Of a DNA stretch of 20,619 bases, positions 7,532 through 14,015 are shown one piece after another. Numbering within the stretch: position 1 is the first letter of the stretch; each line of letters starts with the position of its first letter. This DNA comes from Flavobacteriales bacterium UBA7612 (GTDB lineage Bacteria; Bacteroidota; Bacteroidia; Flavobacteriales; Weeksellaceae): positions 33,288-53,906 of the forward strand of contig DLJQ01000011.1 of the NCBI GenBank assembly GCA_002484335.1, written 5' to 3'. Made by a program: the position numbers and the translations under genes. The notes under the pieces were generated by a model. That model was given only the letters and a program-made list of their open reading frames with translations. It was not told where the DNA came from and made no database searches.

Positions 7532-8305
7532 TTAATCTTTTCTATCTACTCCTTCAGAACGCATTTGTTTAAATTGCTTAAATTGACTTTCAGAAATATT
7601 TTTAAACTCTTCGTCAGTAATTACATTTTTTTCTTTCGGTTTTTGAATTGGTTTCAAGGAAGGATCTTCTTTTACTTCAATAGCTTTTATTGATGTATTT
7701 TCTTTTAACTTACTTTTAGAATTGGTTGTTTGTACTTCTAATATTAATCCTGGTAAACCACTATACATTGCTGGTCCATTTTTTACTGGAATACTTGGTG
7801 CATACCAAGCTGTAACTATATTTCCACTATCTGTAGTTGAAGTTGCTTTCTTTACATCAAAACCTAGAATCTTTTTTGTCTCTCGAGATATTTTCCATTG
7901 ATAATCTTTTAATTGATCTTTTATAGTGTATTCTTTATTGAACATAGAAACACTTGTTAAATACTGATTTGTGGAAAGATCTTTAAACAATCCATTACCT
8001 ACACCACTAAAACTTATACTAAATGAAGCACCACTAGATTGACTATTACTAATTTTTTCTTCTTTCTTGTAATATGACTGATTATCATATATTGTTAGTA
8101 AATAATCTTTAGGATCTGTTAGATTCTTTAACATATTATCCTTAAAATTTTCTGGTAACTTAGAAGTATTATTCGATTGAATAGATACTTTTAATGCTTC
8201 TTCATCTATATGAGTTATTTCTTGGTATTTTACTTCTAATTTCTGAGCAGAAATTGTAGTTGATATTAAAGTAAAAAATAAAGGTAATGTGCTAAATATT
8301 TTCAT
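7532..8305 (-). CDS. GLPGLI family exported protein (second copy)
   Basis: A 257-residue paralogue of the protein at 2823-3599. The signal peptide spans 1-20 (TTISAQK). The family core is complete and more canonical: YQWKISRE (135-142), TAWYAPSIPVKNGP (165-178) and YSGLPGLILEV (181-191). Its C-terminal third is rich in Lys and Glu (KEDPSLKPIQKPKEKN) and ends in an amphipathic segment. Unlike the first copy it has no receptor-like barrel next to it; pncA is downstream and a structured repeat upstream, so it is probably monocistronic. Function is not established for the family; periplasmic or surface location follows from the signal peptide. Confidence 0.85.
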   Translation of the reverse strand: MKIFSTLPLFFTLISTTISAQKLEVKYQEITHIDEEALKVSIQSNNTSKLPENFKDNMLKNLTDPKDYLLTIYDNQSYYKKEEKISNSQSSGASFSISFSGVGNGLFKDLSTNQYLTSVSMFNKEYTIKDQLKDYQWKISRETKKILGFDVKKATSTTDSGNIVTAWYAPSIPVKNGPAMYSGLPGLILEVQTTNSKSKLKENTSIKAIEVKEDPSLKPIQKPKEKNVITDEEFKNISESQFKQFKQMRSEGVDRKD

Positions 8306-8379
8306 GTTAATTAATTTAAAATGAAAATAGTAAAATATTCAATATGTTGGTGATAAGTTTTATTTTTTTTATAAAAAAA

Positions 8380-8481
8380 TGCAATAAGGATTGAAGCGGC
8401 ATCCCTTTATAATTGATTAGCAAAAACTATAAAATCAATTATAAAAGATACAGCGAGAAAGCGTGACCGAAGGGATTGCCC
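8380..8481 (-). ncRNA. Structured intergenic repeat, copy A (candidate ncRNA or REP-like element)
   Basis: A 102-nt element read on the minus strand. It opens GGGCAAT and closes ATTGCA, so the ends pair as GCAAT (8475-8479) with ATTGC (8381-8385). Inside are a small CC-TTC-GG hairpin, the block GCTTTC, a lower stem GCTGTATC/GATGCCGC (one mismatch, one wobble) and a perfect 13-bp apical stem (8406-8418 with 8433-8445, loop 14 nt). The second copy at 13526-13630 shares GGGCAA, CCTTCGG, GCTTTC, ATCTTTT, a GGAT/CAATC right flank and TTGCA. It follows the glycosyltransferase gene in the same direction, but no T-run follows the apical stem directly, so it is not a simple terminator. I recall similar Flavobacteriia repeats; the Rfam Flavo-1 motif is one candidate identity. 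Confidence 0.6.
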
Positions 8482-8499
8482 AAATTATTAGATGACTTA

Positions 8500-9492
8500 T
8501 TATTTTAAATCGTTGAAATATTTTCGCTTTTTCAAGAAATATTGAATTGGTAATAATGCCGTAGTTGAATAATTTTTGTCTTGATGTTTTCGCCTTTTCT
8601 TATACATTTTTGATAATCCTTTATAAAAATGCATATGCGATATAAAAACTGCCCACAAATGAGGAAATCCTTGTGAAGGAAGAAAAGCCATTGCTGCAAT
8701 ACCATCTAATGACAAGCGTGTGAAAATAGTTGGAAATAATTTATTTTTTGGTAAATTTTTCAATAACATCCACAAGCTATTTCTATAGTTTAAATACCAT
8801 TTTTTTGGATTAGATTTATCTAAAGTTGCTCCACCCAAATGATAAACGGTAGAGTCGCCACAATAATAAATTTTTCGACCAGCATTATTTAATCGCCAAC
8901 ATAAATCTATCTCTTCCATGTGAGCAAAAAAGTCTTCATCGAAACCTTTTTGTTCAAAAAAATCTTTACTTCTGATAAAAAAACATGCTCCTGTTGCCCA
9001 AAATATTTGAGTTGTATCGTTGTATTGACCTTTATCTTCCTCTAAAGTAGAAAAAACACGTCCTCGGCAATAAGGATAACCATATTGGTCTATTAATCCA
9101 CCACCTGCACCTGCATATTCAAAATAAGATTTATTTTTAAAATCTAATAATTTTGGTTGCACTGCTGCAATATCTGGACGACTATCTAATAAAGAAATTA
9201 TAGGTTCTATCCAATTTTCTGTAACCTCAACATCAGAATTTAATAAACAGAAATATTCAGCATCAATTTCTTTTAAACCTTCATTATATCCTTTTGCAAA
9301 ACCATAATTCCCTTTATTTTGAATTATTTTTACCTCAGGGTATTGAGTTGTTAACAATTCTACAGAACCATCAGTTGATGCATTATCAATAACATAGATC
9401 TCAACATTTTTTGAATTGTTGATAACTGAAGGTAAAAATTGAGGAAGTAGTTTTTCTCCGTTCCAATTAAGGATTACAATAGCTATTCTCAT
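8500..9492 (-). CDS. Family 2 glycosyltransferase, rhamnosyltransferase-like
   Basis: A cytoplasmic or membrane-associated sugar transferase of about 330 residues with a GT-A fold. The N-terminus MRIAIVILNWNG is the classic opening of this group, which is why I take the start at 9492; an upstream in-frame ATG at 9507 would add MPIYK and overlap the preceding gene by 14 nt. Visible motifs: VIDNASTDGS (nucleotide-sugar binding), LLNSDVEV (the DxD-like metal site), FWATGACFFIRS, and HMEEIDLCWRLNNAGRK (catalytic acid region). An amphipathic, hydrophobic stretch (WYLNYRNSLWMLLK and after) and a very basic tail (KMYKKRRKHQDK) suggest membrane attachment. The start lies one base past the stop of the acyltransferase gene, so translation is probably coupled. 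Likely role: adding a sugar to lipopolysaccharide or another surface glycan; the acceptor is not identifiable. Confidence 0.9.
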   Translation of the reverse strand: MRIAIVILNWNGEKLLPQFLPSVINNSKNVEIYVIDNASTDGSVELLTTQYPEVKIIQNKGNYGFAKGYNEGLKEIDAEYFCLLNSDVEVTENWIEPIISLLDSRPDIAAVQPKLLDFKNKSYFEYAGAGGGLIDQYGYPYCRGRVFSTLEEDKGQYNDTTQIFWATGACFFIRSKDFFEQKGFDEDFFAHMEEIDLCWRLNNAGRKIYYCGDSTVYHLGGATLDKSNPKKWYLNYRNSLWMLLKNLPKNKLFPTIFTRLSLDGIAAMAFLPSQGFPHLWAVFISHMHFYKGLSKMYKKRRKHQDKNYSTTALLPIQYFLKKRKYFNDLK

Positions 9493-9493
9493 C

Positions 9494-10354
9494 TTATAAA
9501 TCGGCATATTTCCAACGTTTATGACTCCAAAGCCAATTGTCTGGATGTTCTTTGATTGTTTCTTCTAAATGATTAAAAAATTGATGGACAATTTCATTCT
9601 CAGTAAATTTTTCTCCTTCTGGTTGTAAACGAACAAATGTTGTGTGGTAATATCCTCGTTTTATTTTCTCAGTTTTACAGTAAACAACCCCCATTTCTTT
9701 TCTTTGAGCTATTTTGTCGAAGCCATTAAAAACGGGAGTTCTTTGATTTAGGAAATCAATGAAATAATGAACCGCTGATTGTTTAGGGCTTTGGTCAGCA
9801 ACAAAAAGATAAGTAGATTCACCATCATTTGGCGTTTTCATCATAAAACGAAGAACATCTTTCATATCAATCGCTTTTGTTCCAAAACGTGCACGCATGT
9901 CATTAATTTTATCATCCCAAAATGGATTTTTAATTTTATGATATACAGCAATAGTATTTTTTGTAGACAAATGTCTTGCTGTACCTATAAACCATTCCCA
10001 ATTAAAGATGTGTCCACACATCATCATTGTATTTCTTTTCTCTGATTTTATCTGGTTAAAAACCTCTAAATTGGAATAAGTTAATCTTCTGTCTAATTCT
10101 TCTTGTGAAATTGAAAAACTTTTTAATGTTTCTACTAAATAATCACAAAAATTAGCATAGAATTTTTTGTGAATATCTATAATCTCTTTCTCTGATTTTT
10201 CAGGAAATGATTTTTTAAGATTTGTGCGTATTACATTTCTTCTATAACCGATTACTCTATACAACAGAAAAAACAAAAAGTCTGAAAATAGATACAGTAC
10301 AGATAATGGTAAACGTGAAATTTGGTAGATAAAGAAATAAAATATAGTATTCAT
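9494..10354 (-). CDS. Lipid A biosynthesis-type acyltransferase (LpxL/HtrB family)
   Basis: A 286-residue inner-membrane protein. Residues 1-35 form an N-terminal membrane anchor. The catalytic HX4E motif is H115-IFNW-E120 in CGHIFNWEW. Further family blocks are YHKIKNPFWD (138-147), ADQSP (186-190), PVFNG (207-211) and the C-terminal NWLWSHKRWK. The family transfers acyl chains from acyl-ACP to a lipid A precursor on the cytoplasmic face. The downstream glycosyltransferase gene begins one base after this stop codon, and the RluA-type gene ends 31 nt upstream, so the three are probably co-transcribed. Whether it is the primary late acyltransferase or acts on another lipid (for example an ornithine or glycine lipid) cannot be decided from sequence alone. 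Confidence 0.92.
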   Translation of the reverse strand: MNTIFYFFIYQISRLPLSVLYLFSDFLFFLLYRVIGYRRNVIRTNLKKSFPEKSEKEIIDIHKKFYANFCDYLVETLKSFSISQEELDRRLTYSNLEVFNQIKSEKRNTMMMCGHIFNWEWFIGTARHLSTKNTIAVYHKIKNPFWDDKINDMRARFGTKAIDMKDVLRFMMKTPNDGESTYLFVADQSPKQSAVHYFIDFLNQRTPVFNGFDKIAQRKEMGVVYCKTEKIKRGYYHTTFVRLQPEGEKFTENEIVHQFFNHLEETIKEHPDNWLWSHKRWKYADL

Positions 10355-10373
10355 TTAATTCTTAAATAAGAAA

Positions 10374-10381
10374 CAAATTTA
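10374..10381 (-). promoter_or_regulatory. Possible internal -7 box before the acyltransferase gene
   Basis: The minus strand reads TAAATTTG, fitting TAnnTTTG, 19 nt upstream of the acyltransferase ATG and inside the 31-nt gap after the synthase gene. The nearest upstream TTG is 26 nt away, longer than usual. It may give extra expression of the envelope pair or may be chance. Confidence 0.25.
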
Positions 10382-10385
10382 CAAA

Positions 10386-11063
10386 TTATAATTTTGTTGT
10401 AGCTTGCCAAATGGCATCTTTTGGAACTGGAGCAATAATTGTTATTTCTTCTTTCTTTACGGGATGCTCAAAAGTTATACGATAAGCATGCAAAGAAATA
10501 CTTCCATCAGGATTAGAACGTTTTGCACCGTACTTTAAATCTCCTTTTATTGGTGAACCAACAGATGATAACTGAGCACGAATTTGATGAGAACGTCCTG
10601 TAAACAGTTTAACTTCTACGTAATGAAAAGAATCTAATGCACCTAAATATGTATATTCTAAAATTGCTTTTTTAGCATCTCCTGTTGGTTTAGGATAAAC
10701 TGTTGTTTTATTATTTTTTGGATTCTTTTTAAGGTAATGTTCCAAACGCTCAAAATTATGAGGTGGTTTATTTTGTACAATTGCGCGATAAACTTTATCA
10801 ATGTTTCTTTTTTGAAACATTTCGTTCATACGAGTTAATGCTTTGGATGTTTTTGCAAAAATTAAAACTCCAGAAGTTGGTCTATCCAAACGATGAACTA
10901 AACCTAAGAAAACATTTCCTGGTTTATTATCACGTTTTTTTATATAGCTCTTTAAACTATCGATAAGAGGAATATCTCCTGTTTCATCTCCTTGAGCTAG
11001 TTCTCCTGCTTTTTTATTAATAATTAGAAGATGATTATCTTCAAATAAAATTTCTGGATTCAT
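10386..11063 (-). CDS. RluA-family RNA pseudouridine synthase
   Basis: Isomerises specific uridines in rRNA or tRNA to pseudouridine. The 225-residue protein is short for the RluA group because it has no N-terminal S4 domain and begins directly at the catalytic core (EILFEDNHLLIINKKAG). The catalytic motif is LVHRLDRPTSGVLIFAKT, with D60 the catalytic aspartate. Later motifs KLFTGRSHQIRAQL and PIKGDLKYGA form the rest of the active site. Such S4-less members include RluA- and TruC/RluE-like enzymes, so the target base cannot be named. It lies between panB, with a long hairpin in the 76-nt gap, and an acyltransferase gene 31 nt downstream. As I recall, panB beside an RluA-type gene is common in Flavobacteriia. 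Confidence 0.93.
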   Translation of the reverse strand: MNPEILFEDNHLLIINKKAGELAQGDETGDIPLIDSLKSYIKKRDNKPGNVFLGLVHRLDRPTSGVLIFAKTSKALTRMNEMFQKRNIDKVYRAIVQNKPPHNFERLEHYLKKNPKNNKTTVYPKPTGDAKKAILEYTYLGALDSFHYVEVKLFTGRSHQIRAQLSSVGSPIKGDLKYGAKRSNPDGSISLHAYRITFEHPVKKEEITIIAPVPKDAIWQATTKL

Positions 11064-11132
11064 TGATAAATTTTAAGTTAAGTAATAAGTTTTAATGAGA
11101 TATTACTCTCATTAAAAGCTTATTACTTATCA
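11064..11132 (-). repeat. Long hairpin in the gap between panB and the pseudouridine synthase gene
   Basis: Arms 11080-11100 and 11107-11128 pair over 21 base pairs without mismatch, apart from one bulged base at 11118, around a 6-nt loop (tattac). Outer TGATAA (11064-11069) and TTATCA (11127-11132) also complement each other. It fills nearly all of the 76-nt gap and ends just before the synthase start codon. On the minus strand it is followed by AACTTAAAATTT rather than a T-run, so it is at best a weak terminator; it might act as an mRNA processing or attenuation structure. Confidence 0.6.
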
Positions 11133-11139
11133 GTATTTT

Positions 11140-11955
11140 TTAATATTGTTCGTTACTATTCGGGAAATCATTAGATTTTACATCAGCAACATATTGCTCA
11201 ACAGCACCTACAATTTCATCTTCTAAATTTAGATATCTACGTACAAACTTAGGTTTAAAATCATTATTTAGTCCTAGCATATCATGTATTACTAAAACTT
11301 GTCCATCACATCCATTTCCTGCTCCAATTCCGATTGTTGGAATAGATACAGAAGCTGTAACTTTAGCAGCTAAATCTGCAGGAATTTTTTCCATTACAAA
11401 AGAAAAACATCCTAATTCTTCCAATAATTTTGCATCATCCATTAATTTTTGAGCTTCAGCATCATCTTTTGCACGAACTTTATAAGAACCAAATTGATTG
11501 ATTGATTGTGGTGTTAAACCCAAATGTCCCATTACAGGAATACCTGCATTTACAATACTACGAATAGATTCTTCTATCTCTTTTCCTCCTTCTAATTTTA
11601 GGGCATGTGCACCTGTTTCTTTCATTACTCTAACAGCAGAATCCAATGCTTTCTTAGGATCAGATTGATAAGTACCAAATGGTAAATCTACAACAACCAA
11701 AGCACGTTTTGCTCCACGTACAACACATTGTGCATGATAAATCATTTGATCTAAAGTAATAGGCAATGTAGTTTCATAACCAGACATTACATTTGCCGCA
11801 GAATCACCCACCAAAATTGTATCTAATCCTGCTTTATCAGCCAATGTTGCCATTGTAAAATCATAAGCAGTTAACATAGATATTCTCTCCCCATCAAACT
11901 TCATTTTGCGTAAAGTTTCTGTGGTAATTCTTTTTATTTCTTTATTTACAGACAT
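11140..11955 (-). CDS. panB: 3-methyl-2-oxobutanoate hydroxymethyltransferase (ketopantoate hydroxymethyltransferase)
   Basis: First committed step of pantothenate (and so coenzyme A) synthesis: transfers a hydroxymethyl group from 5,10-methylenetetrahydrofolate to 2-oxoisovalerate. The 271-residue length is typical. Magnesium ligands are D51 in ILVGDSAANV and D90 in VVVDLPFGTY; K120 in ALKLEGG and H144 in VMGHLGLTPQS line the substrate site; E189 in FVMEKIP is the catalytic base; TIGIGAG (207-213) closes the barrel. The TIM-barrel order is complete. Upstream lies glyA, which makes the same folate one-carbon donor, though a strong terminator separates them. A hairpin lies downstream before the synthase gene. 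Assignment very secure. Confidence 0.98.
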   Translation of the reverse strand: MSVNKEIKRITTETLRKMKFDGERISMLTAYDFTMATLADKAGLDTILVGDSAANVMSGYETTLPITLDQMIYHAQCVVRGAKRALVVVDLPFGTYQSDPKKALDSAVRVMKETGAHALKLEGGKEIEESIRSIVNAGIPVMGHLGLTPQSINQFGSYKVRAKDDAEAQKLMDDAKLLEELGCFSFVMEKIPADLAAKVTASVSIPTIGIGAGNGCDGQVLVIHDMLGLNNDFKPKFVRRYLNLEDEIVGAVEQYVADVKSNDFPNSNEQY

Positions 11956-12091
11956 TATACTAAAAATTGATTTTTGGTAAAGTTAAATTTTTAATTTTTA
12001 GAAAGAATAGATTTTTAAGAGAAAAATATTCATAACCGTATAATTAAAGATTTACTAAAAATTATAATCATTTTATCTATTGAAAATCAAA

Positions 12092-12133
12092 AAGAAATAA
12101 AAAAGCCTCAAATAAGATGATTTGAGGCTTTTT
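12092..12133 (-). terminator. Strong intrinsic terminator downstream of glyA
   Basis: Arms 12101-12113 and 12120-12132 (AAAAGCCTCAAAT / ATTTGAGGCTTTT) form a perfect 13-bp stem with a 6-nt loop, followed on the minus strand by TTTTTTATTTC. It lies 27 nt past the glyA stop and before the panB leader. The stem is symmetric with T-runs on both sides and could also work on the plus strand. It implies a separate panB promoter within 11956-12090, where I found no TAnnTTTG box. Confidence 0.85.
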
Positions 12134-12159
12134 ACTATTCATTTAGAAAATATATTCTA

Positions 12160-13434
12160 TTATTTCATTTGGAATAATGGTCTACTTGACATAAACTCAT
12201 TTACACGATCAGCAATCAAATCAATTACTGTTTCGTTATCAATGTTTGTTAATACCTCATCAATAAAATCTGCAACAGTTTGCATATCCTCTTCTACTAA
12301 ACCACGTGTTGTGATAGCAGCAGTACCTAAACGAATACCAGAAGTAACAAAAGGAGATTTATCATCAAAAGGAACCATATTTTTGTTACAAGTAATTTCA
12401 GCTAAAACCAAAGCATTTTCTGCTTGTTTTCCAGAAATCCCTTTATTACGTAAATCAATCAACATACAGTGATTATCTGTTCCTCCAGATACAATATTGT
12501 ATTGTTTTGCAACCAATGCAGCAGCTAATGCTTTTGCATTTTTAGCAACTTGTACAATATAATCCATATAACCATCAGATAAAGCCTCTTCAAAAGCAAC
12601 CGCTTTAGATGCAATCACATGCTCTAATGGTCCACCTTGTGTTCCTGGGAAAACAGCTCCATTCAATAACTGAGACATCATTTTTACTTCACCTTTAGGA
12701 GTTGTTAATCCCCATGGATTTTCAAAATCTTTTCCCATCATAATTACTCCACCACGTGGTCCACGTAATGTTTTATGAGTTGTTGTAGTTACAATGTGAC
12801 AATGAGGAAGAGGATCATTTAAGATACCACGAGCAATAAGACCAGCTGGATGAGAAATATCTGCTAATAATAAAGCACCTACTTCATCAGCAACTTCACG
12901 AAATTTTGCGTAATCTATATCTCTAGAGTAAGCAGAAGCACCACAAATAATCATTTTTGGTTGCTCTTTACGAGCAGTTTCTGCCATTGCTTCATAATCT
13001 ATATATCCAGTTTCTTTATTAACTCCATAAAAAGAAGTTGTATAAATAGAACCCGAAAAATTAACAGGAGAACCATGTGTTAAATGTCCACCATGAGATA
13101 AGTCAAAACCTAAAATTTTGTCTCCAGGTTTCAAACAAGCTAAATAAACAGCAGCATTTGCTTGCGAACCAGAGTGTGGTTGCACATTTGCATACTCAGC
13201 ACCAAATAAAGTTTTTAATCGATCTATTGCAAGAGATTCAATTTCATCTACAACTTCACATCCACCATAATAACGTTTACCAGGATAACCTTCGGCATAT
13301 TTATTTGTTAAAACAGATCCCATTGCTTTCATTACATTGTCAGATACAAAGTTTTCTGAAGCAATAAGTTCAATACCATTCAATTGTCTTTCTTTTTCCT
13401 CTTCAATCAAATCGAAAATTACATCTTGTGCCAT
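12160..13434 (-). CDS. glyA: Serine hydroxymethyltransferase
   Basis: PLP-dependent cytoplasmic enzyme that interconverts serine plus tetrahydrofolate with glycine plus 5,10-methylenetetrahydrofolate, the main one-carbon source. 424 residues, normal for bacterial SHMT. K221 in VTTTTHKTLRGPRGG binds PLP; D192 and H195 in LLADISHPAG contact the cofactor; YAEGYPGKRYYGGCE (46-60), QPHSGSQAN (85-93) and FPGTQGGP are hallmark stretches. The ATG at 13434 starts MAQDVIFDLIEEE, as expected, about 30 nt downstream of an exact -7 box. It is followed by its own strong terminator, so it is probably monocistronic. Unambiguous. Confidence 0.98.
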   Translation of the reverse strand: MAQDVIFDLIEEEKERQLNGIELIASENFVSDNVMKAMGSVLTNKYAEGYPGKRYYGGCEVVDEIESLAIDRLKTLFGAEYANVQPHSGSQANAAVYLACLKPGDKILGFDLSHGGHLTHGSPVNFSGSIYTTSFYGVNKETGYIDYEAMAETARKEQPKMIICGASAYSRDIDYAKFREVADEVGALLLADISHPAGLIARGILNDPLPHCHIVTTTTHKTLRGPRGGVIMMGKDFENPWGLTTPKGEVKMMSQLLNGAVFPGTQGGPLEHVIASKAVAFEEALSDGYMDYIVQVAKNAKALAAALVAKQYNIVSGGTDNHCMLIDLRNKGISGKQAENALVLAEITCNKNMVPFDDKSPFVTSGIRLGTAAITTRGLVEEDMQTVADFIDEVLTNIDNETVIDLIADRVNEFMSSRPLFQMK

Positions 13435-13463
13435 TGTTTGTTTTTTGTTTGTATATTATTTTG

Positions 13464-13471
13464 CAAAGATA
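13464..13471 (-). promoter_or_regulatory. -7 promoter box of glyA
   Basis: The minus strand reads TATCTTTG, an exact TAnnTTTG, 29 nt upstream of the glyA start. A transcription start a few bases downstream would leave a leader of about 20-25 nt. The -33 TTG element is not evident at normal spacing. Confidence 0.55.
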
Positions 13472-13525
13472 TAATATTCTCTTATCATTTAAAACTTAGT
13501 AACTCAATTCATCATTTATTTTCTA

Positions 13526-13630
13526 GGGCAAATCCTTCGGAACGTGCTTTCCATTGCAATCTTTTGTTATTTTATATCGATAATTCTAGTATTTTATAAC
13601 AAAAGGATTTCCATTACAATCACTTTTGCA
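13526..13630 (+). ncRNA. Structured intergenic repeat, copy B (candidate ncRNA or REP-like element)
   Basis: A 105-nt element on the plus strand with the same layout as copy A. The ends pair as GCAAA (13528-13532) with TTTGC (13625-13629). Next come the TCC-TTC-GGA mini-hairpin, GCTTTC, a lower stem ATTGCAATC/GATTTCCAT (two mismatches), and an apical stem of 9 bp (13562-13570 with 13596-13604) unlike copy A's in sequence. Against copy A, the closing helix and lower stem show paired changes (T-A to A-T, G-C to A-T, C-G to T-A). It lies between the glyA promoter and the rpoBC terminator and runs opposite to both flanking genes, so it is not part of either mRNA's sense strand. Confidence 0.6.
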
Positions 13631-13654
13631 AATACGTTTACAATTAGATTTAAA

Positions 13655-13701
13655 AATAAAAAACATAAAAAAATCCCCTAATCTAAGATTAAGGGATTTT
13701 T
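13655..13701 (-). terminator. Terminator of the rpoB-rpoC-DUF3467 operon
   Basis: Arms 13670-13683 and 13687-13700 (core AAATCCCC / AAGGGATTT) form a 14-bp stem with one G-U pair on the minus strand and a 3-nt loop, followed on that strand by TTTTTTTATGTTTTTT. It lies 21 nt past the stop of the last gene of the operon. Confidence 0.8.
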
Positions 13702-13721
13702 GAAATATTAAGAGAAATTTC

Positions 13722-14015
13722 TTAAGCTTCGTAAGTTGCTGTACCGTTGTTTACTTGAGGTTCTTTGATTTCACCAAAGCTTTTCTCGAAGTTAACTACG
13801 TTTTCAGCTAACGATTGAGATAATTGTTTCGCTTGTAATGGAGATAAGATAATACGAGATTTTACACTTGGTCTTGCACCTGGTAAAAATTGTACGAAAT
13901 CTACAACGAACTCAGATGGTGAGTGGTTGATGATTGCTCCTGTTGCGTAAACTCCTTGAGCTACTAATTCGTTTAACTCGATGTTTAACCCTTCGTTTTG
14001 TTGATTTTCTGACAT
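13722..14015 (-). CDS. DUF3467-like small protein, translationally coupled to rpoC
   Basis: A 97-residue soluble protein without signal peptide or membrane segment. It has a short polar N-terminus, then alternating hydrophobic strands (YATGAIINHSPSEFVVDFVQF), a PGARPSVKSRIILSP turn, and a helix (LQAKQLSQSLAENVVNFEKSFG). This arrangement fits the DUF3467 family, which has no known function. Its ATG overlaps the rpoC TAA by one base (TAATG), so ribosomes ending rpoC can restart on it. As I recall this position after rpoC is conserved in Bacteroidota, which suggests a role tied to RNA polymerase or its assembly; that is inference. Confidence 0.88.
   Translation of the reverse strand: MSENQQNEGLNIELNELVAQGVYATGAIINHSPSEFVVDFVQFLPGARPSVKSRIILSPLQAKQLSQSLAENVVNFEKSFGEIKEPQVNNGTATYEA

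Noticed and set aside
8406..8445. The 13-bp stem as an ordinary terminator of the glycosyltransferase gene
   Set aside because: No T-run follows the stem directly on the minus strand (GGGATGCC follows), and the stem is embedded in a larger element that recurs at 13526-13630 in the opposite relation to its neighbours.
8380..8481. A tRNA gene in the structured intergenic element
   Set aside because: There is no acceptor/CCA-type end, anticodon arm or T-loop consensus; the fold and the second copy do not fit a tRNA.
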